Notes: generated by a model not told the origin, from the letters alone. Shown: positions 1 to 6,289, numbered from the stretch's first letter. The stretch: 8,557 nt of DNA from Pseudomonadales bacterium (GCA_021736745.1 JAIPFG010000123.1:1-8557), one strand, 5' to 3'. Made by a program: numbers and translations.

Positions 1-895
1 CTGAGCTGGTTAGGGCCTGGACGATCTTGGGATTAATTTGTGCGACCGCTTTCATTGTGGCCGATACACCGTAGGCCTTTGCATCGGCTTCCTTTTTCAT
101 ATTTCCAACCGAAATCGCAACAAGTTCTTCATTCTTTTGCTCAAGTGCGATTTTCTCTGCCATCTTTTCTTCGTTGAGTTTTCTACGCTTGTCCTGAACA
201 GCTCTTTCGGCGTCCATTTGAGTTTCACGGATCTCTCGTTTTTTGTTCTCTACGGCGATTTCGGTATTAAGCTCGTTTTCCTTGATCGCTCTTTCCTGTT
301 CGACAGAGGCGTTCCGGCGTGCGTATATCGCTTCGTCAGATTCACGCAATAACTGTTCACGCATCTGGGCTTCCAGGGCACGGGCGGTCTCGGGGTTTGG
401 TTTGACTGCCAGGATCGAGAGGCCGAGTATTTCAATGCCAAGTGATTGGAGGTCTTCAGAAGAGGCAAGGCTCTTTGAGACTTTTTCAACCAGCATATCC
501 GAAGCCTGCAGGGCCTGCCGCAGCGACAAAGCCTGCAATTCGGCTCTCATGAGGACCTGAATGCGATTGATGATTCGTTGGGGCAATTTGTGGGGGTCAT
601 CAGAAACATAGCCTGCCCCCCTGTTGTCCAATACAAAATTGAGCATTTGTGATAATTTTACAGGGTCAGAGACTCTATAGGTCACCTGGCCCTGCATGGT
701 AACATCCTGAAAATCAGCGGTGACCTCCTCGAAGATGAATGGCATATCCACACTGGCCACCGGGACAGAGACCAGAGAGGCCGTTGGGGCAAAATAGAAA
801 AATGATAACCCATTGCCTTCACGGACCAGGTTCCCGTTACGATATTGCAGCAGATAGGTTGTAGGTTGAACTTTTATAAATCTGAATCCAAACAT
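1..895 (-). CDS. SPFH/band-7 (prohibitin/stomatin-like) family protein, C-terminus cut by window edge
   Basis: This frame is open from an ATG at 895 to the left edge, giving 298 codons with no stop, so the C-terminus is missing. Residues about 5-185 read as an SPFH/band-7 domain: beta-rich start (FIKVQPTTYLLQYRNG), a middle with VTMQGQVTYRVSDP, then RIINRIQVLMRAELQALSLR and LGIEILGLSILAVKPNPE, which is typical of the end of the domain. Residues about 178-275 are highly charged (EQERAIKENELNTEIAVENK) and should form a long coiled coil, as in flotillin-like proteins. There is no N-terminal transmembrane helix, so it probably sits on the cytoplasmic face of the membrane or is soluble. A good ribosome site (AGAAAGGA) lies about 7 bases before the ATG. 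It begins 23 bp after the ADP-ribosylglycohydrolase gene and is probably the distal gene of the same operon. SPFH proteins oligomerise and scaffold membrane microdomains; the specific role here is unknown. Confidence 0.87.
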   Translation of the reverse strand, partial: MFGFRFIKVQPTTYLLQYRNGNLVREGNGLSFFYFAPTASLVSVPVASVDMPFIFEEVTADFQDVTMQGQVTYRVSDPVKLSQMLNFVLDNRGAGYVSDDPHKLPQRIINRIQVLMRAELQALSLRQALQASDMLVEKVSKSLASSEDLQSLGIEILGLSILAVKPNPETARALEAQMREQLLRESDEAIYARRNASVEQERAIKENELNTEIAVENKKREIRETQMDAERAVQDKRRKLNEEKMAEKIALEQKNEELVAISVGNMKKEADAKAYGVSATMKAVAQINPKIVQALTSS

Positions 896-918
896 AACTA
901 TTTCCTTTCTGTAAAATT

Positions 919-1854
919 TTATATGCGAATAAATCGTCTGATTCTCGCGGGTATCAATCGTAAAAATATATGTCCAAATACAACAGCCAGCATAAATATA
1001 TTTCTGACAATTACGACCGGCCAAAAATACTTTATGCTGCCTGATGGTGAGTTATTACCAGTAGATAAAGCGTCGGCAACCTTGCGAAGTAGAGAAACAC
1101 TTCGGGGCCATTCCATAATATTTTCGATCCATTCAGCCGGAATAGCATCTTCTCCAACAGTCGCTCCTGCCAGTGCCCCAGTTATGGCACCTACAGTATC
1201 GGTATCGCCACCACAGTTAAGTACTTCTGTCAGGGTCCTTTTGAAATCGCCGTAATGGTGCAGCCATGAATAGAGTGCAACCGGTACGGTATGGTAAATA
1301 TAGCCGGTAACACCTTTGGCCAGGTTCATTTTCATGGCAAAATCAGCAACACTTAATTTATCTTTTAAAGCGTTTTCTATCAGGTCAACAAGCGCAGGCC
1401 ATTCTTTGTCTTCCTGACTGCTGAGAGAACGCAAAGAATTAAAAAATGGTCTTACATCAGGTCTTTGTTCTTTTTCACTGGTCACTGCCAATGCCGCAGC
1501 ATAGCTTATAGCGGCAGCTCCAACCAATGCCCTTGGGTCGGTGTGCGTCAGTTCGGTTGACGCTTTTACAAAGTCGTTTATCTTGCTGGTATCATCATAA
1601 AAGCGGGCACCAATAATCGCACTTCGCATGGCAGGGCCGTTACCGGCGGTAAAAACGCCACTTTTACTTAGCGGAATAAAAAGCCATAGTTTTATAATCG
1701 CCCTGGCCGTCCCCAGCCCAATACCCGCCGGAAGTGCCAGAAACCACCAGCGTAACTTCCAGGCCAACGCCCTCTTAAAACGCTTTACGCTATCAGGATG
1801 ACAAAGCAACCCCTGACAGACAAACAAAGTATGCTCAGTATCGTCGCTAACCAT
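919..1854 (-). CDS. ADP-ribosylglycohydrolase family protein (N-terminus separated by in-frame TGA)
   Basis: Intact reading frame of 311 codons. Family members hydrolyse ADP-ribose from arginine or other adducts using two Mg ions. Metal-site motifs are present: SDDTEHT at residues 3-9 and GGDTDTVGAITGALAGA at 215-231. GNGPAMRSAIIGA (71-83) and THTDPRALVGAAA (103-115) are also family hallmarks. Residues about 277-302 are hydrophobic, a possible C-terminal membrane anchor, followed by a basic tail. The ATG at 1854 is unlikely to be the original start. Upstream in the same frame, a conserved N-terminal stretch begins at an ATG at 2004 and is interrupted by TGA at 1893-1891. The full frame would be 361 codons. 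The SD-like AAAGGG before 1854 touches the ATG, a poor spacing. So this is either a pseudogene, a shortened protein, or a sequencing error. Family assignment is firm; functional status is not. Confidence 0.85.
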   Translation of the reverse strand: MVSDDTEHTLFVCQGLLCHPDSVKRFKRALAWKLRWWFLALPAGIGLGTARAIIKLWLFIPLSKSGVFTAGNGPAMRSAIIGARFYDDTSKINDFVKASTELTHTDPRALVGAAAISYAAALAVTSEKEQRPDVRPFFNSLRSLSSQEDKEWPALVDLIENALKDKLSVADFAMKMNLAKGVTGYIYHTVPVALYSWLHHYGDFKRTLTEVLNCGGDTDTVGAITGALAGATVGEDAIPAEWIENIMEWPRSVSLLRKVADALSTGNNSPSGSIKYFWPVVIVRNIFMLAVVFGHIFLRLIPARIRRFIRI

Positions 1855-1890
1855 CCCTTTACCAAAAATAAACCTATGCTTCCAGTTTGA

Positions 1891-2004
1891 TCATCTTAGC
1901 TTTTTAATCGTTTGCGAGGTAAGCCCCTCGGCGGGTAATCCTAAAGAATCGCCCACGGCTGTTCCAAGGATTAAGCCACGAATTTTATTAGAACAATTAG
2001 TCAT
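1891..2004 (-). pseudogene. Severed N-terminal segment of the ADP-ribosylglycohydrolase, ending in TGA
   Basis: Reading from an ATG at 2004 gives 37 codons and then TGA at 1893-1891. The segment contains RGLILGTAVGDSLGLPAE (residues 9-26), which is the characteristic first helix (GxxxGDxLGxPxE) of ADP-ribosylglycohydrolases. After the TGA the same frame continues SNWKHRFIFGKG directly into the MVSDDTEHT metal motif at 1854, so only one base change separates it from an intact 361-residue gene. The start is well supported: AAGGG sits 8 bases before the ATG, and the ATG overlaps the stop of the upstream gene by 8 bp (ATGACTAA), a typical translational-coupling arrangement. The upstream gene therefore still appears wired to initiate this product. 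Confidence 0.75.
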
Positions 2005-2407
2005 TTTTTGCACCCTTAATCATCTTCAAATATTCCTGGTATGCTTCTCCAACTGTTTCTTCAGTAATCCCTGGGTAACACCACTTTCTATTGATCGCAT
2101 CAGGATTTTTCTTTCTCGATCCAAGCAGTATCTCATAGTCCTCAACACGTCTTCCTTCTTTTTTTGCGATCTCAGAAGGTACAAAGCCCTCTTCATTTTC
2201 TGTAATAAAACCTCCAGCCGAAAGCCTTGCCAAACCACCTCGAAGTTGACGAGTAGTAAAAATTGCATGATTCCGCCAATCTCCAGCAGCAATTATATTG
2301 ACCAAAGTTGCAGCATTATCACCAGCTACAATTACAATAGAACATAATAGCCATGCATCTGACCATGCGTATTGGATTTTTGATTTTTCCATATCTTGTT
2401 CATCCAT
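1997..2407 (-). CDS. Small helix-turn-helix-like protein of unknown function
   Basis: 136 codons. The core at residues about 17-83 (DAWLLCSIVIV, NIIAAGDWRNHAIFT, LRGGLARLSAGGFITE, GFVPSEIAKK) reads as three helices followed by a beta-hairpin, like a winged helix. The run from NHAIFT to GFIT resembles a recognition helix and wing. I recall similar small uncharacterised proteins with an AGDxxNHAIF motif in several bacterial phyla, but no function. The C-terminal part (residues 84-136) is charged and helical. No transmembrane segment is evident. The start at 2407 is backed by AGAGGA about 7 bases upstream; the in-frame ATG at 2392 is an alternative. Its last codons carry the ribosome site of the ADP-ribosylglycohydrolase, and the two frames overlap by 8 bp, so the products are probably made together. 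GC is about 40%. It could be a DNA-binding accessory or an adaptor. Confidence 0.8.
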   Translation of the reverse strand: MDEQDMEKSKIQYAWSDAWLLCSIVIVAGDNAATLVNIIAAGDWRNHAIFTTRQLRGGLARLSAGGFITENEEGFVPSEIAKKEGRRVEDYEILLGSRKKNPDAINRKWCYPGITEETVGEAYQEYLKMIKGAKND

Positions 2408-2456
2408 TATATATTCCTCTAAGTATCCTATTCCTGCTATTTAATCTATCAATAAA

Positions 2457-2834
2457 TCAACGCGACAAGGTCACGTGACGATCATTTAAAGTTTTGTATA
2501 TATATTTTCTTTCAATTATTTTTTTAAATATATCGACAATATCGAATTCAAGATCAGGTGTCCCAAGTGCATAATATTCTAATAAATTGTTATCAATCCA
2601 TCTTTTGCGAATTACGATAGAGAATTGTTTGCTAATCATTTTATCAATATATTTAAAATCATTTTCAAGTAACCAAATGAATTGATGAAATGCAAAATGA
2701 GAACCACTATAACAGTCAGATACATCCCACCATTCAAATCTTTTATCACAGCAAATACAATTATTAAACATCCCGTTTTTCCAGTCTTCAGCCTTCATGT
2801 ATTCGTTGCAGTATGGACATTGTACTTTTATCAT
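2457..2834 (-). CDS. Small zinc-ribbon protein, hypothetical
   Basis: 125 codons. The N-terminus has two CxxC knuckles, CPYC at residues 6-9 and CICC at 26-29, separated by 16 residues: a zinc-ribbon fold, followed by aromatic RFEWWD. The remainder (residues about 45-125) is rich in aromatic and charged residues, with no recognised domain and no membrane segment. It starts 22 bp after the NUDIX gene. AAGGA lies 12 bases before the ATG and a weaker GGAT nearer, so the ribosome site is mediocre. Base composition is about 30% GC, well below its neighbours, and it ends with TGA while the other complete genes here end with TAA. Both suggest a later arrival in the operon. I do not recognise the family; roles in nucleic-acid or protein binding are only guesses from the ribbon. 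Confidence 0.68.
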   Translation of the reverse strand: MIKVQCPYCNEYMKAEDWKNGMFNNCICCDKRFEWWDVSDCYSGSHFAFHQFIWLLENDFKYIDKMISKQFSIVIRKRWIDNNLLEYYALGTPDLEFDIVDIFKKIIERKYIYKTLNDRHVTLSR

Positions 2835-2856
2835 TATTATCCAATTTCCTTACAAG

Positions 2857-3546
2857 TTATATCTCAAAATTAAATCCATTTTTAAACATGTCATTATATT
2901 TTCCCTTATCAAAACGATATAGCCGCGCCGCCCTGTGGGATACATCCGTTTCCACTTCGTCAAGTTCTTGGAGGATTCCCATGCTCAGGATTTTTTTACG
3001 AAAGTTGCGCTTATCAATCTGTCGATCCAATACCTTCTCATACAAATTCTGCAACTGCCTCAAAGCAAACTTATCCGGCAAAAGCTCAAATCCTATCGGC
3101 TGATAGCGAACTTTCCCGCATAAACGATCATGGGCCATTTTTAATATCGTACCATGGTCAAATGCCAATGTAGGCACATCGTCAATCGCAAACCACCCGG
3201 CCTGACGGGCATCGGTTGCCGCGCGTATCTCATGGTCATCTAAATTCACCAGGGCATAATGGGCAATACTAATCACATGCTCACGCGGGTCTCTGCTCGG
3301 CTCGCCAAAGGTATAAAGCTGCTCTAAAAACACATCCCTGACCCCGGTCTCTTCCTGTAGCTCACGACGTGCGGAGGCCTCCGGAGATTCGTCAATACGG
3401 ACAAATCCCCCCGGCAACGCCCATTGACCCGCAAACGGCTCAAGCCCTCGCTGAATCAAAAGCACCTTCAAATCGTCTTGGTCAAGACCAAAAACAACAC
3501 AATCCACCGTCAACGCCGGTCTCGAATATTCGTATGTATAACTCAT
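2857..3546 (-). CDS. NrtR-like NUDIX domain / winged-helix regulator or ADP-ribose pyrophosphatase
   Basis: 229 codons. Residues about 8-140 are a NUDIX domain. The start YEYSRPALTVDCVVFG and the RGLEPFAGQWALPGGF stretch are typical of the NrtR/COG1051-like group. The Nudix box is complete: G47, E53, R61, E62, E65, E66, G68, fitting GX5EX7REUXEEXGU. Residues about 145-215 (FELLPDKFALRQLQNLYEKV, KRNFRKKIL, then a hairpin) form the winged helix found in NrtR repressors. Known NrtR proteins repress NAD-related or sugar genes and respond to ADP-ribose; many have a degenerate box, so this one may also hydrolyse ADP-ribose to AMP and ribose-5-phosphate. It is the first gene of the minus-strand train. 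GGAG lies 7 bases before the ATG. A perfect 21-bp palindrome sits in its own promoter, suggesting autoregulation. Domain calls are firm; the ligand and targets are inferred. Confidence 0.9.
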   Translation of the reverse strand: MSYTYEYSRPALTVDCVVFGLDQDDLKVLLIQRGLEPFAGQWALPGGFVRIDESPEASARRELQEETGVRDVFLEQLYTFGEPSRDPREHVISIAHYALVNLDDHEIRAATDARQAGWFAIDDVPTLAFDHGTILKMAHDRLCGKVRYQPIGFELLPDKFALRQLQNLYEKVLDRQIDKRNFRKKILSMGILQELDEVETDVSHRAARLYRFDKGKYNDMFKNGFNFEI

Positions 3547-3562
3547 AGCATTACTCCGATAA

Positions 3563-3573
3563 GTGTATTACAC
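3563..3573. promoter_or_regulatory. Short palindrome at the predicted transcription start, possible second operator
   Basis: GTGTA-T-TACAC, 11 bp with perfect arms. It shares the GTGTA core with the main operator and sits at about +1 to +11 of the NUDIX operon transcript. It could be an auxiliary site for the same regulator; its arm spacing differs from that of the main operator, so this is tentative. Confidence 0.35.
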
Positions 3574-3579
3574 ACAATA

Positions 3580-3608
3580 AGTATAGTGTACATGCAACAC
3601 TATGTCAA
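3580..3608 (-). promoter_or_regulatory. Sigma-70 promoter of the NUDIX-headed operon
   Basis: On the minus strand, TTGACA (3608-3603) is followed by a 17-bp spacer and TATACT (3585-3580). That is six of six and five of six matches to consensus at the optimal spacing. Transcription would begin near 3573, leaving a leader of roughly 26 bases before the ATG at 3546. Confidence 0.8.
3583..3603. promoter_or_regulatory. Candidate NrtR-like operator, perfect 21-bp palindrome
   Basis: ATAGTGT-N7-ACACTAT, both arms perfect. It covers the whole spacer of the promoter, starts on the last base of the -35 box and ends within the -10 box, so a bound dimer would exclude RNA polymerase. The adjacent gene encodes a protein with a winged helix of the NrtR type, and operators of about this size are usual for that family. 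Binding by this protein is inferred. Confidence 0.7.
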
Positions 3609-3765
3609 ATTATTTTTTATAATTTGTGTATCTTATTAGTTTCTCCTCAAAGATAAATCACCGTATGTCTTTTATATACAATTACTTATGAAATATAATA
3701 TGCAAAAGCTATTGATTTTTAATTAAAAATTCTAAAAGTGACAAAGCCGTAACAATTCTGTAATA
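3609..3765. other. AT-rich divergent intergenic stretch without a gene
   Basis: No credible reading frame on either strand. It contains a 16-bp perfect AT palindrome, ATTTTTAATTAAAAAT (3715-3730), just upstream of the plus-strand promoter candidates. This could be an UP-like or architectural-protein site, or simply low complexity. Confidence 0.4.
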
Positions 3766-3766
3766 T
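3738..3766 (+). promoter_or_regulatory. Alternative upstream promoter for the TPR protein gene
   Basis: GTGACA (3738-3743), 17-bp spacer, TAATAT (3761-3766): five and four of six matches. It would start transcription near 3773, upstream of the GTATAGTGTACAT site, which would then act as a roadblock. It competes with the downstream candidate at 3766-3794. Confidence 0.3.
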
Positions 3767-3794
3767 TGGGTTTGTACAATACCGGCCGTATAGT
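3766..3794 (+). promoter_or_regulatory. Candidate promoter of the secreted TPR protein gene
   Basis: TTGGGT (3766-3771), 17-bp spacer, TATAGT (3789-3794). The -10 is good and the -35 weak, as is usual for a regulated promoter. Transcription would start near 3801, leaving the ATG at 3839 with a leader of about 38 bases. The -10 is embedded in the repeated 13-mer. Confidence 0.45.
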
Positions 3795-3800
3795 GTACAT
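3788..3800 (+). promoter_or_regulatory. Second copy of the operator 13-mer GTATAGTGTACAT
   Basis: Identical over 13 bases to 3581-3593, which forms the left half of the perfect palindrome in the NUDIX promoter. Here the partner arm (ACACTAT) is not preserved at 3804-3810. An imperfect inverted copy, TGTACAATAC, lies at 3773-3782 on the upstream side. It overlaps the candidate -10 box of the TPR gene, so occupancy by the NrtR-like protein could control that gene. Confidence 0.5.
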
Positions 3801-3824
3801 AATTGTTTTATTTAATTTTTCAGG

Positions 3825-3830
3825 AAAGGA
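3825..3830 (+). promoter_or_regulatory. Ribosome binding site that fixes the TPR protein start
   Basis: AAAGGA, 8 bases before the ATG at 3839. The in-frame ATG at 3803 has no such site and would place 12 unlikely residues before a normal signal peptide, so 3839 is preferred. Confidence 0.7.
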
Positions 3831-3838
3831 AAACGGAC

Positions 3839-6211
3839 ATGAATGGAATTAAAACAGGTATTCTAACGGTATTGGCAGCGATTTTGCTGTTTCAGGGCAC
3901 ATTAACCGCCCAATCGGCCACATCGGCGGGTGAACTCCTTCAGGAAGGGCTCTTTCAGGAGGAGGTGGAGGGCAATCTGGACGCGGCGATCGCGATCTAC
4001 GCGAAAATTGCAGAAGATGTCCAGGCGAAGGAGAGCTACCTGGCACAGGCGTACTATCGGCTGGGGATGTGTCACCTGAAAAAACAGAATGATCAGCAGG
4101 CACGGGTGGCATTTACCACGTTAATGGAGAAATATCCCGGCCAGACCCATCTTATCGAAAAGGTAAAGCCCCTTCTTAATGATATGGTGAACCCCGATCC
4201 GGCCGCTTTGATGCCGGCGGACACCATGATATATGGCGAAATGGGCAGCCCAGGTCATCAGGTCGAAACGATTGTCAATATGCTCAAGGGAACACCGCTT
4301 GAGAATCCCCTTGCCATGATTAACGCAAATACCCGTCAACCGAATCAAAACAATGGTTCTGTGACCTCCGCCGGGATGATAGGGGCACTATTCAATCCGA
4401 GCATGATGACGGAATTTAAGAAAATTCGCGGGTTCGCCGTGGGTGCTAGTGGTGATATCACCCGTGGCAACCCAAATATTGTAGCGGTATTCTATCCCGG
4501 TAAGAGTGATGCCCTTCGCGGGCTCATTATGGCAGGGCTTGGCATGGCAGGTGTTCCAGGTAATCCTGTTGAAGGGATGGCCACGATAAATATTCAACAG
4601 GCACCCATATCTGAAGTGGGCTGTGCATATGATAATGAAGTGATTATCATTGCCAGACCTCGCACTCAGCTTGAATGGTGCGTTAAGCAATATAAAGGGG
4701 TTAGCAACGAGCCGACCCTGGTTTCGCAAAATAAAGTGTTTGCCCGAATCAGCCGAAAAAATCGCGAAGAAAACCTGGTCACCTACTGGGTTAACGGCCA
4801 AACCGCCTATAAAGCCATTGCCGAGCAGATGAATCGCGATAAAGGCACACGTCAACAGTTTCAGGCGGTTGAACAGTTCGTTGACCCCACCAGCATTGAT
4901 TCGATCTTATCGTATATTAATTTGCGAAAAGATGGTCTAACGCTCCATGGAAGTATTGATTTTCAGAAAGACCAGGCCTGTCTGCCTTATGGGATGATTC
5001 GTACGCCGAACCTTACCTGCGATGGTTTTGAAGCGGTCCCCTCTGAAGCGGTAGCTCTGATCAGCATCGCATTGGGTAATGGTAACAACAATCTCGCCGG
5101 CGACAAACTCACCAAACTAACCGGTCTGGACATCGGCAGGGAGCTGTTTGCCAATATCCAGCAGATCAACCTGTTCGCCATGCCGCAATTTATGGAACTC
5201 CCTGAAGCCGAACTGTCGGCCATGAGCTGCATGGGTTTGGCAATTACCAGTAATAATCCCGCCAAAACAAAACAGCTTCTTTCCCAGGCATTGACGATTC
5301 TGGAACTGTTCGCAGCGATGGACCAATTTGGTCAACTGCCCCAGAAAGATGTTAACCATCCAAACCGATATGGATTCCAGACATCACGCAGTAAACCTGC
5401 ATTTTATTTTTATCTGGGGCAGGCGGGCAAGAGTACCATTTTAACCTTCAACCCGGCCATTCTTAACAGTGCCCTTGGGGCTGTCAATAATCGCCAATGT
5501 GCCCTAAACAGTGGCCCCCTATCCGAACCACTGAGCCAGCTACCGGCCTCAACCAGTAAGCTGGCGTTAGTCAACGCTGCCGGCGGACTAAAAATTGCCA
5601 ATGGCATTATGAACATTGACGCCAGACATTTCAGAAACGGTCGGGCAAATCCCATGGCCTCAGTTATCGCCCAACTCGCACAGGAATGCCCGCAGACCAG
5701 CTTAATGCTGAGAACTGTCGAACGGGATGATCAGTTTAATATCAATGTCAGTCTGGATAAACTGCCGCCGTTGGGTAAGCTTTCTCCGATCATTATGCCG
5801 ATGATGGGTATGCAGCAGCATGGAGCAGCCGGGCCATACCAGCCTAAAATATATGACATTGACGGTTCTTTTAAAAAACAACGAATAATGGTGATATCAC
5901 CCGGTTACGGTTGGTATACATACACAAAAGATGAACCTTATGACAGGACAAATCAGCATAAAAACATGGGACATGTTGGCTACGATTATGTCAAGAACCA
6001 GCCGGGCCTCCTGCTCTTTAATGGCACAACAATACGCCAGGTAGAAGGCCCTGCCCTGCCATCTGCGGACACTTTCTCGGATTACACTGTCCACATAATC
6101 ACCAAAGACAGCACTTATATTCTCAAAACCCCCAACGGCGATAAATGCCAGTTAAAAATCCTGGATGCAACCCCAGAGTATGTTCATGTGGAATATTTGA
6201 AAATTAACTAA
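3839..6211 (+). CDS. Secreted TPR-containing protein, function unknown
   Basis: 790 codons from the ATG at 3839. Residues 1-24 are a signal peptide: Lys5, then a hydrophobic core (GILTVLAAILLFQG), with a likely type I cut after LTA. There is no lipobox cysteine. Residues about 30-112 are TPR-like: GELLQEGLFQEEVEGNLDAA, then YLAQAYYRLGMCHLKKQNDQ and ARVAFTTLMEKYP. A long central part (about 125-660) begins ALMPADTMIYGEMGSPG and is loosely reminiscent of DUF3352-type proteins, a weak similarity recalled from memory. The last 120 residues, from YQPKIYDIDG, are rich in Tyr, Gly and Asp (PGYGWYTYTKDEPYD, GHVGYDYVK) and look like a separate beta-rich domain. It probably acts in the periplasm or at the cell surface. 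It is divergent from the NUDIX gene, whose operator 13-mer is repeated in its promoter, and is followed 78 bp later by a sensor kinase that may belong to the same pathway. Confidence 0.85.
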   Translation: MNGIKTGILTVLAAILLFQGTLTAQSATSAGELLQEGLFQEEVEGNLDAAIAIYAKIAEDVQAKESYLAQAYYRLGMCHLKKQNDQQARVAFTTLMEKYPGQTHLIEKVKPLLNDMVNPDPAALMPADTMIYGEMGSPGHQVETIVNMLKGTPLENPLAMINANTRQPNQNNGSVTSAGMIGALFNPSMMTEFKKIRGFAVGASGDITRGNPNIVAVFYPGKSDALRGLIMAGLGMAGVPGNPVEGMATINIQQAPISEVGCAYDNEVIIIARPRTQLEWCVKQYKGVSNEPTLVSQNKVFARISRKNREENLVTYWVNGQTAYKAIAEQMNRDKGTRQQFQAVEQFVDPTSIDSILSYINLRKDGLTLHGSIDFQKDQACLPYGMIRTPNLTCDGFEAVPSEAVALISIALGNGNNNLAGDKLTKLTGLDIGRELFANIQQINLFAMPQFMELPEAELSAMSCMGLAITSNNPAKTKQLLSQALTILELFAAMDQFGQLPQKDVNHPNRYGFQTSRSKPAFYFYLGQAGKSTILTFNPAILNSALGAVNNRQCALNSGPLSEPLSQLPASTSKLALVNAAGGLKIANGIMNIDARHFRNGRANPMASVIAQLAQECPQTSLMLRTVERDDQFNINVSLDKLPPLGKLSPIIMPMMGMQQHGAAGPYQPKIYDIDGSFKKQRIMVISPGYGWYTYTKDEPYDRTNQHKNMGHVGYDYVKNQPGLLLFNGTTIRQVEGPALPSADTFSDYTVHIITKDSTYILKTPNGDKCQLKILDATPEYVHVEYLKIN

Positions 6212-6215
6212 CAGC

Positions 6216-6230
6216 ATGGGCAAAACCCAT
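6216..6230. repeat. Short inverted repeat after the TPR gene
   Basis: ATGGG-CAAAA-CCCAT, a perfect 5-bp stem starting four bases after the stop codon. It is part of a stretch (CATGGGCAAAACCCATCCTA) resembling dispersed repeats that I recall in intergenic regions of other genomes. No T-run follows, so it is not a standard terminator. Confidence 0.45.
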
Positions 6231-6246
6231 CCTACGACTTCACATC

Positions 6247-6279
6247 CAAGGCAGGTGGGCGCAATACCCTCCTGCTTTG
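6247..6279 (+). repeat. Hairpin directly upstream of the histidine kinase start
   Basis: Thirteen-position stem (6247-6259 with 6267-6279), one T-T mismatch and one G-T pair, core GCAGGTGGG / CCCTCCTGC, loop of seven bases. It ends 10 bases before the kinase ATG and fills the place where a ribosome site is expected. It could act as an attenuator, a partial terminator or a translational brake, or be a repeat remnant. Confidence 0.5.
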
Positions 6280-6289
6280 CATTAATATC

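Noticed and set aside
845..1255. Plus-strand 136-codon frame opposite the SPFH and ADP-ribosylglycohydrolase genes
   Set aside because: It lies antisense to two well-supported genes and has no recognisable motif.
1891..1893. TGA read as tryptophan or selenocysteine (alternative code) to explain the interrupted gene
   Set aside because: The 790- and 702-codon genes use TGG for tryptophan and contain no internal TGA, and no selenocysteine-type structure or active-site reason was seen. A nonsense change or sequence error is simpler.
2026..2292. Minus-strand 88-codon frame overlapping the HTH-like gene
   Set aside because: Same strand but another frame; lacks the ribosome site and the motif structure of the 136-codon frame.
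3803..3838. Upstream ATG at 3803 as the start of the TPR protein
   Set aside because: No ribosome site, at or next to the predicted transcription start, and it would put 12 residues ahead of a complete signal peptide; 3839 has AAAGGA at good spacing.
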